NCBI RefSeq assembly: GCF_900156805.1
Contig: NZ_FTOQ01000002.1
Coordinates: forward strand, 186,001-250,000
Direction: 5' to 3'
Source: Roseivivax lentus
GTDB taxonomy: Bacteria > Pseudomonadota > Alphaproteobacteria > Rhodobacterales > Rhodobacteraceae
DNA length: 64,000 nt
Each line of letters opens with the position of its first letter. Within the stretch, counting starts at the first letter, position 1. Both the position numbers and the translations under genes were made by a program. The notes beneath the pieces are model-generated. The model was not told where the DNA came from and did not search any database. It saw nothing but the letters and a program-made list of their open reading frames with translations. This document shows positions 27,025 through 36,202 of this stretch, piece by piece.

Positions 27025-27327
27025 TCAGACCCTTTTTGCGCCGCAAAGCGCTGCAACCCATTCCGCATCGAGCACCGCCCAGGCCCCCGCTTGCGCCAGC
27101 CGCGCGCGAAAGCCGTTGTCGCCCCGCGCCAGCACCGCGAAAGGCGCTTCGACCGGCCCGACAGGGCGCCCCTGCGCCTGCGCGATCACGCGGTCGGGCT
27201 GCCAGGCAATGACCAGCATCGGGCGCCCCGGCGCCGCAGGCGGCGCCATTGCAAGGGTCGCGACCGGCCCGGCAAGCAGTGTCGCGAGCAGAAAGAAGGA
27301 CAGAACGGAGCGATCCATGCGAGACAT
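27025..27327 (-). CDS. Small secreted hypothetical protein upstream of the chemotaxis receptor
   Basis: A 100-residue protein of unknown family. It has a signal peptide or N-terminal anchor (about 6-27, ending TLAMA). The mature part is rich in alanine and arginine, with one cysteine near the C-terminus (LCGAKRV). It lies 2 nt upstream of the chemotaxis receptor on the same strand, so coupled expression is very likely. It could be a periplasmic partner of the receptor; this rests only on position. Confidence 0.6.
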   Translation of the reverse strand: MSRMDRSVLSFFLLATLLAGPVATLAMAPPAAPGRPMLVIAWQPDRVIAQAQGRPVGPVEAPFAVLARGDNGFRARLAQAGAWAVLDAEWVAALCGAKRV

Positions 27328-27467
27328 GGAACCGGCATAGAGCCTTCGGATGAAGCAATGATTAAGCGCCGAAATTCAGTGCGTTATGGTTAATCGCCCG
27401 GGCAGCCGCCTCTCCGGACGCGTGAGGCGCGTCCCGGCGCCCTGGCCATGGGTGCCAGCGGCGCCGC

Positions 27468-27923
27468 TCAGGTGATCGCCTGCAGCTCTTCCTTGGACAG
27501 ATCGCCCGGCACGATGGTGATCGGGATCGGCAGCGAGCCCGAGTTCTTGGTGAGGTTCGTCACCAGCGGCCCCGGCCCCTTCTTGCCGCTGCCTGCACCG
27601 AGGACCAGAACGCCGATCTCCTTGTCGTCGCGCACCTGCGCGATGATCTCGGGCACCGCGTCGCCCTCGCGGATCACCAGTTCGGGATCGACGCCCTGCC
27701 GGTCGCGCATCCATTTCGCGAAGACTTCGAAATGCGCCTCGATGCGCTCGCGCGCCTCCTCGCGCATGATGTCGCCGACGCCGATCCAGTGATTGAAATC
27801 GTCGGGCGGAATCACCGACAGGATCGTCACGCCGCCACCGGTATTGGCCGCGCGCATCGCCGCGAAGCGCATCGCGTTCAGGCATTCGCGGCTGTCGTCG
27901 AGCACGACGAGGAACTTGCGCAT
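27468..27923 (-). CDS. Universal stress protein (UspA family)
   Basis: A 151-residue single Usp domain. The N-terminal strand KFLVVLDDS carries the usual acidic residues. A nucleotide-binding glycine loop of the family is visible as VLGAGSGKKGPGPLVTNLT (about 105-124). Such proteins support survival under stress; ATP binding is plausible here. It stands alone between the chemotaxis receptor pair and the aminotransferase. Confidence 0.88.
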   Translation of the reverse strand: MRKFLVVLDDSRECLNAMRFAAMRAANTGGGVTILSVIPPDDFNHWIGVGDIMREEARERIEAHFEVFAKWMRDRQGVDPELVIREGDAVPEIIAQVRDDKEIGVLVLGAGSGKKGPGPLVTNLTKNSGSLPIPITIVPGDLSKEELQAIT

Positions 27924-27977
27924 GAGGGGCCTCCTATCCGGCCCCGATCATGGCAGCGCGCCCGCGTCGCGGCAAGG

Positions 27978-28844
27978 TCAGGCGGCGGCGGAGGCGGCCC
28001 AGTCCCAGTAGAGGTCCCGCGCGCGGCGGGTGACCGGGCCGACCTGGTAGGAGGTGTCCTCGAAGGCGGTGACCGGCGTGACCTTGTTCAGATTGCCGGT
28101 CAGGAAGACCTCGTCGGCCTCCTCGAAATCGCGGAAGGTGAGCACCGTCTCGACCACCTCGACGCCGTCGGCGCGCAGGTTCTCGATATGGCGCGCGCGG
28201 GTGATGCCGGCGAGGAACGTGCCGTTGGGCACGGGCGTGAGCACCACGCCGTCGCGCACCATGAAGACGTTGGAGGTCGCCGTTTCGGCCACGTTGCCCA
28301 TGGCATCGGCCACCAGCGCGTTGGTGAAGCCGCGGGCGTTCACCTCGGCCAGCATGCGCGAATTGTTGGGATAGAGGCAGCCCGCCTTGGCATTGACCAC
28401 GTTGTCCTCGAGCACCGGACGGCGGAAGCGCGTGCGGCCGAGCGTGACCGTCTCCTCGGGCGCGAGCATGGGAAATTCCTCGAGACAGATCGCGAAGCCG
28501 GTCCGGCCTTCCTTGGCGAGGATGGCCGAGGGTTCGCTGTCGATCGACCAGTACATCGGGCGGATATAGACCTGTGCTTCGTCCGGATAGGCGGCGATGC
28601 CCTCGCGGGCGATCTCGAGGATCTGGGCGTCGGAATAGGTGGGCGTGATCATCAGCGCATGGGCGGAATGATTGAGCCGGGCGCAATGCCGGTCGAGATC
28701 GGGCGCCATCCCGTCGACGAAGCGCGCGCCGTCGAAGACCGTGGAGCCGAGCCACGACCCGTGATCGGCGGCTTTCATGATCGGCATGTCGCCGTCATAC
28801 CATTCGCCTTCGAAATAGGTGCGGATGTTGCGTCCCACGGCCAT
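27978..28844 (-). CDS. ilvE: Branched-chain amino acid aminotransferase (class IV)
   Basis: A 288-residue PLP-dependent fold-type IV aminotransferase that interconverts branched-chain amino acids and 2-oxo acids. The likely PLP lysine is in VVNAKAGCLYPNN (about 150-163). GNVAETATSNVFMVRDG and FLTGNLNKVTPV are family signatures. The ATG at 28844 was preferred; upstream sequence lacks conservation. Some class IV members act as D-amino acid transaminases or aminodeoxychorismate lyases, but the EFPMLAPEE and TSNVF regions fit IlvE. The usp gene follows on the same strand, about 55 nt on. Confidence 0.84.
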   Translation of the reverse strand: MAVGRNIRTYFEGEWYDGDMPIMKAADHGSWLGSTVFDGARFVDGMAPDLDRHCARLNHSAHALMITPTYSDAQILEIAREGIAAYPDEAQVYIRPMYWSIDSEPSAILAKEGRTGFAICLEEFPMLAPEETVTLGRTRFRRPVLEDNVVNAKAGCLYPNNSRMLAEVNARGFTNALVADAMGNVAETATSNVFMVRDGVVLTPVPNGTFLAGITRARHIENLRADGVEVVETVLTFRDFEEADEVFLTGNLNKVTPVTAFEDTSYQVGPVTRRARDLYWDWAASAAA

Positions 28845-28931
28845 GGCGCGTCCCTCGTCCTGAGCTGTCTGCGGCACCGCTCTAACGCGCCGGGACACGC
28901 TTGGCCACCCGCCTGGGGCGTCCGGGACGGC

Positions 28932-29420
28932 TCAGTCCGCCGGCGCCTCGGCCAGCAGCGCCTCGAGGTCGAGCGGGCGGTTGTCCATGGCGAGCGCGCC
29001 GCCGGCATCGCGCGGCCAGTCCTCGGGCGCGCGGTCGCGGTAGATCTCGATGCCGTTGCCGTCGGGATCGGAGAAATAGACCGCCTCGGAGACGCCGTGA
29101 TCGGCCGCGCCCTCGATCTTGACGCCATGGTCCATCGCCCGGCGCAGCGCGGCACCGAGGCTTGCGCGGTCGGGAAACAGGAAGGCGGTGTGAAACAGGC
29201 CCGGCGCGCGTTTCGGGGCGGGGGCCGCGCCCTTGCTCGACCAAGTGTTGAGCCCGAGATGGTGGTGATAGCCGCCCGCCGACAGGAACGCGGCCTCCTC
29301 GCCGTAATATTGCGTGACCGTGAGGCCGATCACCGCCTCGTAGAAGGCGACGGCGCGCGGCAGGTCCGACACTTTCAGGTGGACATGGCCGATGGTCATC
29401 GTGTCGGGCGCCTTGGACAT
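28932..29420 (-). CDS. VOC-family (glyoxalase/dioxygenase superfamily) protein
   Basis: A 162-residue metal-binding VOC protein. The fold begins at TIGHVHLKVSDLPRAVAFYE, with H13 or H15 a likely ligand. YHHHLGLNTW supplies histidines in the middle, and VYFSDPDGNGIEIYRD supplies the terminal glutamate. This pattern matches single-module catechol-2,3-dioxygenase-like VOC proteins rather than glyoxalase I. Substrate not known. Its position, upstream of the aminotransferase on the same strand, gives no pathway hint. Confidence 0.8.
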   Translation of the reverse strand: MSKAPDTMTIGHVHLKVSDLPRAVAFYEAVIGLTVTQYYGEEAAFLSAGGYHHHLGLNTWSSKGAAPAPKRAPGLFHTAFLFPDRASLGAALRRAMDHGVKIEGAADHGVSEAVYFSDPDGNGIEIYRDRAPEDWPRDAGGALAMDNRPLDLEALLAEAPAD

Positions 29421-29512
29421 GGGGAAAGCCTCCGCTTGCGTGTCATGTCGGAGGATAGACCTCCGTCGCATTGTGCGGAATTGCCGATTTTCGGACAGGC
29501 CCTGTGCGGGCG

Positions 29513-30829
29513 CTATGCGTGCGCGGCCAGAAGCGGGCGCACGGGGACCTTCGCCCCGAGCCGGGCGCAAAGCAGGTAGAGCCCGCCCACCTTGCGTTGG
29601 AGAAACAGTGCATCGACCGGCGGGATCACCGCGAAGTCCCGATCCTCGGCGAAGTGCTGCCCGGCCTCGGCAAAGCGGGTGGCGAGGCCCGCGCGGGCGA
29701 AATCGAAGGGCGCGTCGTCCTGCAGGGGGGCGGCGGCGATCTCCATCATGTCGAGGATCTGTTCGCGGTGATGGGCGGCGGTGTCGCCGCGCAGGTAACC
29801 CACGGCGATGGCTGCCTCGTGCGTGGCCGCGCGGTCGGCCGAGAGCGTCGCGCGCATCAGATCGCGGAAGATCGCCACGCGGGCCGGTTCGAAACGCCGC
29901 ACCGCGCCGAAATCGAGAAGCACGATGCGGCCCGTCTCGGCCTGGTAGCGGAAATTGGCGAAGTTCGGGTCGGTCTGCATGGCGCCGAGCGCGAAGAGCT
30001 CGCGCAGGGTGAGCGCGATCAGCTTTTCGGCCACGCGGTTGCGGGTTCCGGCATCGGCCTCGGTCAGGCTTTCGATGGGCTGGCTCGGAATGAAATCCAT
30101 GGCGAGGATATCGCGGGTGGTCAGTGCCTCGGCGAGGCCCGGCACGATGAAATCCGGATCGTCGCCGAGATGCGCGCCGAATTCCGCAAGCGATTGCGCC
30201 TCGCGGGTATAATCGGCCTCTTCGTGCAGCTGCAGCCGCGCCTCTTCCAGAAGCGGGCCGAGGTCGAGGCCCTTGGGGAGCATCCCCGACCATTTCAGCA
30301 GCCCGCCGAGATTGCGGATGTCGCTGTCGATCGAGGCGCGGATGCCGGGATATTGCACCTTGATCGCCAGCTCGCGGCCGTCTTTCGTGACCGCGCGGTG
30401 GACCTGCCCGATCGAGGCGGCGGCGATGGGGCGGACATCGAACTTGCGGAACCGCTTGAGGAAATCCGCGCCCCAATTGTCGCTCAGCACGGTCTTGAGC
30501 TGCGCGGGCGGCATGCTATGCGCTTCCGAGCGCAGGCGCGCGAGGATCTGCGCAAGCTCGGGCGGCAGGACCTCGCCCGCCTCCATCGACAGCAGCTGGC
30601 CCATTTTCATCGCGGCGCCCCGCATCCGCGACAGCTCCTCGGCGAGGCGGGCGGCATTGGCGGGCGTCATCATCAGCTGGCCGAGCCCGGGCCGGTCGCC
30701 GCGCGCATAGGCGCGCATCCCGTCGTGCGCCGCGCGGCCCAGAACGCCGGTGGCGAAACGGCCCATGCGGCCGACGCGCGACAGACGGGAGGACGGGACG
30801 GGATAGGCGCGATCTTCGGTCTCGGACAT
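29513..30829 (-). CDS. AarF/UbiB-family atypical kinase
   Basis: A 438-residue ABC1 (AarF/UbiB/ADCK) protein. The family-specific KxGQ motif is KMGQLLSMEAGEVLPPEL (about 75-92). The ATP-binding lysine is in ELAIKVQYPG (about 154-163) and the metal-binding region in VLLDFGAVRRF. No C-terminal membrane helices are evident, which differs from the ubiquinone-linked UbiB, so another member of the group is likely. These proteins affect quinone or lipid metabolism. The usual UbiE partner is not in the window. Confidence 0.83.
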   Translation of the reverse strand: MSETEDRAYPVPSSRLSRVGRMGRFATGVLGRAAHDGMRAYARGDRPGLGQLMMTPANAARLAEELSRMRGAAMKMGQLLSMEAGEVLPPELAQILARLRSEAHSMPPAQLKTVLSDNWGADFLKRFRKFDVRPIAAASIGQVHRAVTKDGRELAIKVQYPGIRASIDSDIRNLGGLLKWSGMLPKGLDLGPLLEEARLQLHEEADYTREAQSLAEFGAHLGDDPDFIVPGLAEALTTRDILAMDFIPSQPIESLTEADAGTRNRVAEKLIALTLRELFALGAMQTDPNFANFRYQAETGRIVLLDFGAVRRFEPARVAIFRDLMRATLSADRAATHEAAIAVGYLRGDTAAHHREQILDMMEIAAAPLQDDAPFDFARAGLATRFAEAGQHFAEDRDFAVIPPVDALFLQRKVGGLYLLCARLGAKVPVRPLLAAHA

Positions 30830-31109
30830 GCGGCGGAAGGTAAGGCCCGAAGGCCGCGCGGCAACCGCGCGGGACGCGAGCGGCCGAGGAGGTCCCGCAG
30901 GGGGCCGAGGAGGTGCGCCACCGGCGCAAGCGCCGGGGCGGTGAGCGGGGCAGGGGGGGCTTTTTGCCGGAAAGATAAAGATCGTGCCGCGCTGCGCCCA
31001 GGGACGGGCCCGGAGTGCGGAACCGGCTGTTGCGGGAGCTGCGCGCGCGATTACCAGCCAGCCGGAGGGCCGGGTGCTGCGGCGCGTGAGGCGCCCGCCG
31101 CCGCGGCGT

Positions 31110-32141
31110 TCAGCCGACCATGCCGACGATCTCGTAGGTCTTCTTCAGGATCGGCGCGGCGATCTCGCGGGCGCGGGCGGAGCCCTGATGCAGGATCGCG
31201 TCGATCTCGTCGGGCTCTTCCATCAGCCGCGCCATCTCGGTCGAGATGGGCGCGAGCTTGGCCACGGCGAGGTCCGACAGCACCGGCTTGAACTCCGAAA
31301 ATTGCTTCCCGCCCACCTCGGACAGCACCGCGTCGACGCTCATGTCCGCAAGGGCTGCGTAGATGTTGACGAGGTTGCGCGCCTCGGGCCGCTCCTCGAG
31401 CCCCTTGGCCTCCGACGGCAGCGCCTCGGGATCGGTGCGGGCCTTGCGAATCTTCGCGGCGATGGTGTCGGCATCGTCGGTCATGTTGATCCGGCTCATG
31501 TCCGAGGGGTCGGATTTCGACATCTTCTTCGAGCCGTCGCGCAGGGACATCACGCGCGTCGCAGCACCTTCGATCACGGGCTCGGTGAGCGGGAAGAAAT
31601 CGACGCCGTAATCGTGGTTGAACTTGGCCGCGATGTCGCGCGTCAGCTCCAGGTGCTGCTTCTGGTCCTCGCCCACGGGCACGTGGGTCGCGTGATAGAC
31701 GAGGATGTCCGCGGCCATCAGCGCCGGGTAGCCGAAAAGCCCGAGCGAGGCGTTCTCGGCATTCTTGCCTGCCTTGTCCTTGAACTGGGTCATGCGCTTC
31801 ATCCAGCCCATGCGCGCCACGCAGTTGAAGATCCAGCCGAGCTGGGCGTGTTCGGGCACCTGGGACTGGTTGAAGAGGATGGATTTCCGCGGGTCGATGC
31901 CGCTGGCGATGAAGCCCGCGCAAAGCTCGCGCGTGGCGCGGCGCAGCTTCTCGGGGTCCTGCCAGACGGTGATCGCGTGCAGATCGACCATGCAGTAGAT
32001 CGTCTCGTAGGCTTCTTCCTGCATCTCCACGAAACGCTTGAGCGCGCCGAGGTAATTCCCGAGCGTGAGGCCGCCCGAGGGCTGGATCCCCGAGAAGACG
32101 CGCGGGGCGAAGGGGCTGTCGGTCTGGGCCGCGTCGGACAA
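31110..32141 (-). CDS. trpS: Tryptophanyl-tRNA synthetase
   Basis: A 343-residue class I aminoacyl-tRNA synthetase that charges tRNA-Trp. The HIGH-equivalent region is [14 protein letters not shown] near residue 20-33. KMSKSDPSD (about 202-210) is the KMSKS loop. Length matches bacterial TrpS. It is followed on the minus strand by the kinase gene after a 280-nt gap, and it faces away from the rhomboid-like gene. Confidence 0.95.
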   Translation of the reverse strand: MSDAAQTDSPFAPRVFSGIQPSGGLTLGNYLGALKRFVEMQEEAYETIYCMVDLHAITVWQDPEKLRRATRELCAGFIASGIDPRKSILFNQSQVPEHAQLGWIFNCVARMGWMKRMTQFKDKAGKNAENASLGLFGYPALMAADILVYHATHVPVGEDQKQHLELTRDIAAKFNHDYGVDFFPLTEPVIEGAATRVMSLRDGSKKMSKSDPSDMSRINMTDDADTIAAKIRKARTDPEALPSEAKGLEERPEARNLVNIYAALADMSVDAVLSEVGGKQFSEFKPVLSDLAVAKLAPISTEMARLMEEPDEIDAILHQGSARAREIAAPILKKTYEIVGMVG

Positions 32142-32221
32142 GGGGTGATGCTCCTGCTGGAAATTGGTGTCGCGGTGGCTTACCGATGGCCCCGAGAGGC
32201 GTCAAGAAGAGGGCCCGGGCA

Positions 32222-32908
32222 ATGACAGGCACCGATCACAATGCAAGCCCGTTCAACGCGATCCCGCCGGTCACCACCGCGCTGGTGATCGTCATGGCCG
32301 GGGTGGAGCTGATCCTGTCGCTCGGGGCGCGCGGCCTCATGGGCGGGCCGGGCGCCGTGGGCTGGCGCATCCAGACCATCGAGCGCTACGCCTTTTCCGG
32401 CGACATCCTGGCCTGGATGGTCGAGACCGGGCGCTTCCCGCCCGAGCATCTCATGCGTTTTCTCACCTATCCCTTCGTGCACGGCACCTTCACCGCGGCG
32501 CTTTTCGCCGCCGTGATGATGCTGGCGCTGGGCAAGATCGTGGGCGAGGCGCTGGGCCCGTTGCGGATGCTGGCGATCTTCGTGGTGACCGCCATTGTGG
32601 GCGCGGTCGTCTTCGGCCTCTTCGCGGGCCGCGTGCCGCTGATCGGGGCCTTCCCGCCGATCTACGGGCTGATCGGCGCCTTCACCTACCTTCTGTGGCT
32701 GCGGCTGGGCCAGATGGGCGAGGCGCAGATCCGGGCCTTCTCGCTCATCGGTGTGCTCTTGGGGCTGCAGCTCGTCTTCGGGCTGCTTTTCGGCGGCGGG
32801 CCCTACTGGATCGCTGAGGTCGCGGGCTTCGTCGCGGGGTTCGCGATGGCGATCGTGCTGGTGCCGGGCGGGCTCACGCGGCTCGTGGCGCGGCTGCGCG
32901 AGCGCTGA
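32222..32908 (+). CDS. Rhomboid-like membrane protein lacking catalytic residues
   Basis: A 228-residue protein with about six hydrophobic segments and rhomboid-like organisation, including FLTYPFVHGTFTAALFAAVMMLALGKIVGE (given in parts: FLTYPFVHG and LALGKIVGE). In active rhomboids a GxSG serine and a later histidine form the dyad. Here the serine position reads PPIYGLIG (Y148) and the histidine position AEVAGFVAG (E199). Protease activity is therefore unlikely, and a chaperone or scaffold role is the alternative. The ATG at 32222 follows a purine-rich stretch. It is divergent from trpS. Confidence 0.75.
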   Translation: MTGTDHNASPFNAIPPVTTALVIVMAGVELILSLGARGLMGGPGAVGWRIQTIERYAFSGDILAWMVETGRFPPEHLMRFLTYPFVHGTFTAALFAAVMMLALGKIVGEALGPLRMLAIFVVTAIVGAVVFGLFAGRVPLIGAFPPIYGLIGAFTYLLWLRLGQMGEAQIRAFSLIGVLLGLQLVFGLLFGGGPYWIAEVAGFVAGFAMAIVLVPGGLTRLVARLRER

Positions 32909-32929
32909 GGCCGGCGCCCGGGCCGGTCG

Positions 32930-34417
32930 TCAGAACATGTCCGCGGGCAGGATCGGCAGGAAGCGCGAAAAGCGCTGCGCCCGGCCCAGCGGATAGGGCA
33001 GCACGAAGCCCGAGCGCTCGGCGGGGGCGCGATCGGCATTGGCCTGTGCCGTTTTGCGCCAGAGTGCCGCGCTGCGGATATCGCCCGTCTCGGCGGCGGC
33101 GCCCAGCCATTTCCCGGCCAGCCGCCTGCGCAGATCGTCGATCACGGCCTGGTCGCGGAACAGCACCGACGCCTCGGTATCCCAGCGCAGCGAACGTCCG
33201 TTCAGATTGGCCGAGCCCACGAGGCCGAACGCGTCGTCGATCAGCGTGACCTTGGCATGCACGTAGATCGATGCCGCGCCATGCAGATCGGCGCGCTTCG
33301 GCTCCTCCGAGGCGGTGCGCTGCGCCGGGGTCACCAGCGCGATCCGGTCGCCGAAGGCGTCCGTCAAATCGGTCAGCGCGCGGGTCTGGAGGGCGTGAGC
33401 ATGGCGCGCATTCAGGCTGCGGTCGCCGTCATAGAGCACGCGCTCGGGCTCCACCGGCAGCAGCACGATCAGGTTGAGATCGGGCCGGTCCTGCGCCGCG
33501 GTGTTCAGCGCCTGCACGAGCGGGGCGTGGCGCAGGAACTGGGTCTCGATATAGATCGTGTCGCGGGCCGCCCCGAAGGCGCGGATCAGCGTCTCCTCGT
33601 GTTCGCGGTGATGGTGCCTCGGCCCGAAGGCCAGGGGGCCGCTGCGCGGCGCCGAGACCGTCCGCACCAGCCGCAGATCGGAGGTGCCCTGCGGGCGCGA
33701 TTCCGCCGCCATCGGCCGCGCATTCGTGCCGAGATCGGCCGCGCCGCCATCGAAGGCCGCGTTCCAGGTCTCGATCAGATGTGCCCGCGCGATGCCGGCG
33801 AAGGGGCCGTCCACGGCCATGGAGACATCGTGCCAGGTCTCCTCGCCGGGGCGGTCATGGGCATTGTCGTCCCAGCGGCGTTCGTTCACGTCGAGCCCGC
33901 CGATCATGCAGGTCGTGCCGTCGACCACGGCGCATTTCTGGTGGATGGAGACCGGGCGCAGGCGCGGGCGCACCTTCAGCATGGCGCGCTGCACCGGGGT
34001 CAGCTTCTCGGGCGGCTCGGCGCGCAGAAGCCGCAGCTTCTCCGCGATCTTCATCCACAGCATCGACCGCCAGAGCCAGCCCACCTCCTGGCCATGGGGC
34101 GCGCAGAGCAGCTGCAGGTCGCCCTCGGCGTCGTCGGCGAGCCGCGAGGCGGCGGCCCAGGCGGCGCGGTGCAGGGGCGAGGCGAAGAGCGGGTCGAAAT
34201 CGGTCAGCACGATCCGCACCCGGACGCCCCGCCGGACCAACTCGGTGATGAGATCGGCCCAGGTCTCGAGGCCCTGTTCGCGCAGTTCGGGTCGCCGCAA
34301 CGCGGTTTCCGGATCGAAGATGCGGAAGGACAGGAGCACCTCCTCCTCGGCACCGGCGATCATGCGTTCCAGTTCGGGATAGACCTCGGAGGCGGTGATG
34401 AGCGGTTTCAGCGTCAT
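32930..34417 (-). CDS. Phospholipase D-like protein (cardiolipin synthase superfamily)
   Basis: A 495-residue protein with two HKD motifs: H159-x-K161-x4-D166 (HQKCAVVD) and H387-x-K389 (HAKVTLIDD), each followed by a GSxN or GGxN-type segment (GGLDVN, GSANLNGRS). This supports phosphatidyl transfer or hydrolysis. It has no N-terminal membrane helices, unlike ClsA; a ClsB/ClsC-like or plain phospholipase function is possible. It ends 21 nt beyond the rhomboid-like gene (convergent) and starts 3 nt after murJ ends, so it is likely co-transcribed with murJ. Confidence 0.85.
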   Translation of the reverse strand: MTLKPLITASEVYPELERMIAGAEEEVLLSFRIFDPETALRRPELREQGLETWADLITELVRRGVRVRIVLTDFDPLFASPLHRAAWAAASRLADDAEGDLQLLCAPHGQEVGWLWRSMLWMKIAEKLRLLRAEPPEKLTPVQRAMLKVRPRLRPVSIHQKCAVVDGTTCMIGGLDVNERRWDDNAHDRPGEETWHDVSMAVDGPFAGIARAHLIETWNAAFDGGAADLGTNARPMAAESRPQGTSDLRLVRTVSAPRSGPLAFGPRHHHREHEETLIRAFGAARDTIYIETQFLRHAPLVQALNTAAQDRPDLNLIVLLPVEPERVLYDGDRSLNARHAHALQTRALTDLTDAFGDRIALVTPAQRTASEEPKRADLHGAASIYVHAKVTLIDDAFGLVGSANLNGRSLRWDTEASVLFRDQAVIDDLRRRLAGKWLGAAAETGDIRSAALWRKTAQANADRAPAERSGFVLPYPLGRAQRFSRFLPILPADMF

Positions 34418-34420
34418 GGC

Positions 34421-35971
34421 TCAGCGGGCCTTGCCGCGCCGGAAAGCATTGACGAAATCGCGCATGCGGAAGGCTCCCAGCATCTGTCCGAACATCCCGT
34501 AGGAGAGAATGCCGATCCCGATCAGCGCGGCAAGCGCCAGATACCGCCAGCCCGCCCGTGCGAGATACGGCCCGATCAGCAGCACCGTCAACCAGAGCGT
34601 CCCGCCCATCAGCACGGAGGCGCCGATGATGCGCCAGATCCGTCCGCGGAACCGGTCGTCGAGCCGCGCCACCGGCCCCATGCGCCGCACGCCGAGCGCC
34701 AGCAGCCAGATCATGCTCCAGGCGGCGAGGGTGGTGGCGATGGCGGGCGCGATCCAGCCGATGAAGGGCGCGAGCCCGATGGCGATGAGCGCGTTCACCA
34801 CCATCGAGACCAGCGCGTAGCGGAACGGGCTGCGGGTGTCCTCGCGCGCAAAGAACAGCGGCTGCAGCGTCTTCTGCAGGACGAAGGCGGGCAGGCCGAG
34901 CCCGTAGATCGCCACGGCCACCGCGATGGCGGCGCTGTCGTCGGGCCCGGTCGCGCCGCGCTCGAACAGCACCGAGACGAGCGGCAGCGGGATCACCACC
35001 AGCGCGATCGCCGCGGGGATGGTGAGGGCGAGGGCGTATTCGCTGGCCCGGCTGAACGCCTCGCGCCCGCCCGCATCGTCGCCGGCCTTCAGCCGCCGCG
35101 AGAGGTCGGGCAGCAGCACGATGCCGACAGCGATGCCCACGACACCCAAGGGCAGCTGGTAGAGCCGGTCGGCGGCGTAAAGCCAGCCCACCGCCTTGTC
35201 GAATTGCGAGGCGACCTGCTGGCCGACCAGAAGGTTGATCTGCATGACCCCGCCCGCAAGGGCCGCGGGCACGGCGATCCGCACCAGCGTCTTCATCTCG
35301 TCCGACCAGACCGGGCGGCCGGGCCGCACGCGCAGGCCCGAGCGTTCCGCCGCGACCCAGACCAGCGCAAGCTGCACGACGCCTGCCACGGGCACCGCCC
35401 AGACCAGCCACAGCGCCACGTCGCCGCCCAGAAGGTGCCCGGTGAGCATCGCCGCCACGACGAGGATGTTCAGGAAGACCGGCGCGGCGGCTGCGGCGGC
35501 GAAATGCCCGCCCGCATTGAGCGCACCCGAGAAGAGCGCCGCGAGCGAGATCAGGAAGATATAGGGAAACACGATGCGCCCGTAGCCCACGGTCAGGTCG
35601 AACCGTTCATCGCCCGCAAAGCCCCCCGCCGTGGCATAGACCAGCGCGGGCATGAAGATCATCGCCACCGCGGTCAGAACGAGCAGCACCGTGGCGAGCC
35701 CCGACAGCGCGTCGCGCGCAAAGCCCACCGGGTCCTCGTCGGCCTCGAGGCGCTTGGAGAACATCGGCACGAAGGCCGCGTTGAACGCGCCCTCGGCGAA
35801 GAAGCGGCGGAACATGTTGGGCAGGCGGAAGGCCGCGACGAAGGCATCGAGCACCGGCCCCGGTCCGATCAGCGCGAGGATCACCACCTCGCGCACGACG
35901 CCGAGAACACGGCTGGCCAGCGTCCAGAAGCCCACGGTCATGATGCCGGATAACAGGCGGATCGGTTTCAT
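34421..35971 (-). CDS. murJ: Lipid II flippase MurJ
   Basis: A 516-residue polytopic protein of the MVF/MOP superfamily, with roughly 13-14 membrane segments. It moves lipid II across the inner membrane for cell-wall synthesis. The N-terminal GFWTLASRVLGVVREV and RLPNMFRRFFAEGAFNAAFVP are MurJ hallmarks. The chain ends in a basic tail. It heads a pair with the phospholipase D-like gene, and the NYN-domain gene lies upstream after 231 nt. Confidence 0.94.
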   Translation of the reverse strand: MKPIRLLSGIMTVGFWTLASRVLGVVREVVILALIGPGPVLDAFVAAFRLPNMFRRFFAEGAFNAAFVPMFSKRLEADEDPVGFARDALSGLATVLLVLTAVAMIFMPALVYATAGGFAGDERFDLTVGYGRIVFPYIFLISLAALFSGALNAGGHFAAAAAAPVFLNILVVAAMLTGHLLGGDVALWLVWAVPVAGVVQLALVWVAAERSGLRVRPGRPVWSDEMKTLVRIAVPAALAGGVMQINLLVGQQVASQFDKAVGWLYAADRLYQLPLGVVGIAVGIVLLPDLSRRLKAGDDAGGREAFSRASEYALALTIPAAIALVVIPLPLVSVLFERGATGPDDSAAIAVAVAIYGLGLPAFVLQKTLQPLFFAREDTRSPFRYALVSMVVNALIAIGLAPFIGWIAPAIATTLAAWSMIWLLALGVRRMGPVARLDDRFRGRIWRIIGASVLMGGTLWLTVLLIGPYLARAGWRYLALAALIGIGILSYGMFGQMLGAFRMRDFVNAFRRGKAR

Positions 35972-36202
35972 GGCGCGCGGGGCCTTCTTCTTGCCGGACG
36001 GCCCGACCGGGCCCGTGCCAAACCCCTACCGGATCGCCCCGGGCGGTGGAAGGGGCCGCGCCGGAGCACGTGGCGGCAGGGCGCGCCCGGGCGTCATTCG
36101 GTGCCGTTCGAGGAAGGCCGCGCGCGGAAGCTCGCAGGCCGGGGCACGGAGACGTCATGTGCCGGCGCCCGCGTGGCAGGTCGCGCGAACGCGGCGCGCG
36201 CG

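Noticed and set aside
30880..30985. Terminator-like GC-rich hairpin downstream of trpS
   Set aside because: The T run lies on the plus strand, while both flanking genes are on the minus strand; the hairpin could be chance.
33257..35953. Long plus-strand frame opposite murJ and the phospholipase D-like gene
   Set aside because: Antisense shadow of two clearly coding genes; composition is unlike a protein.
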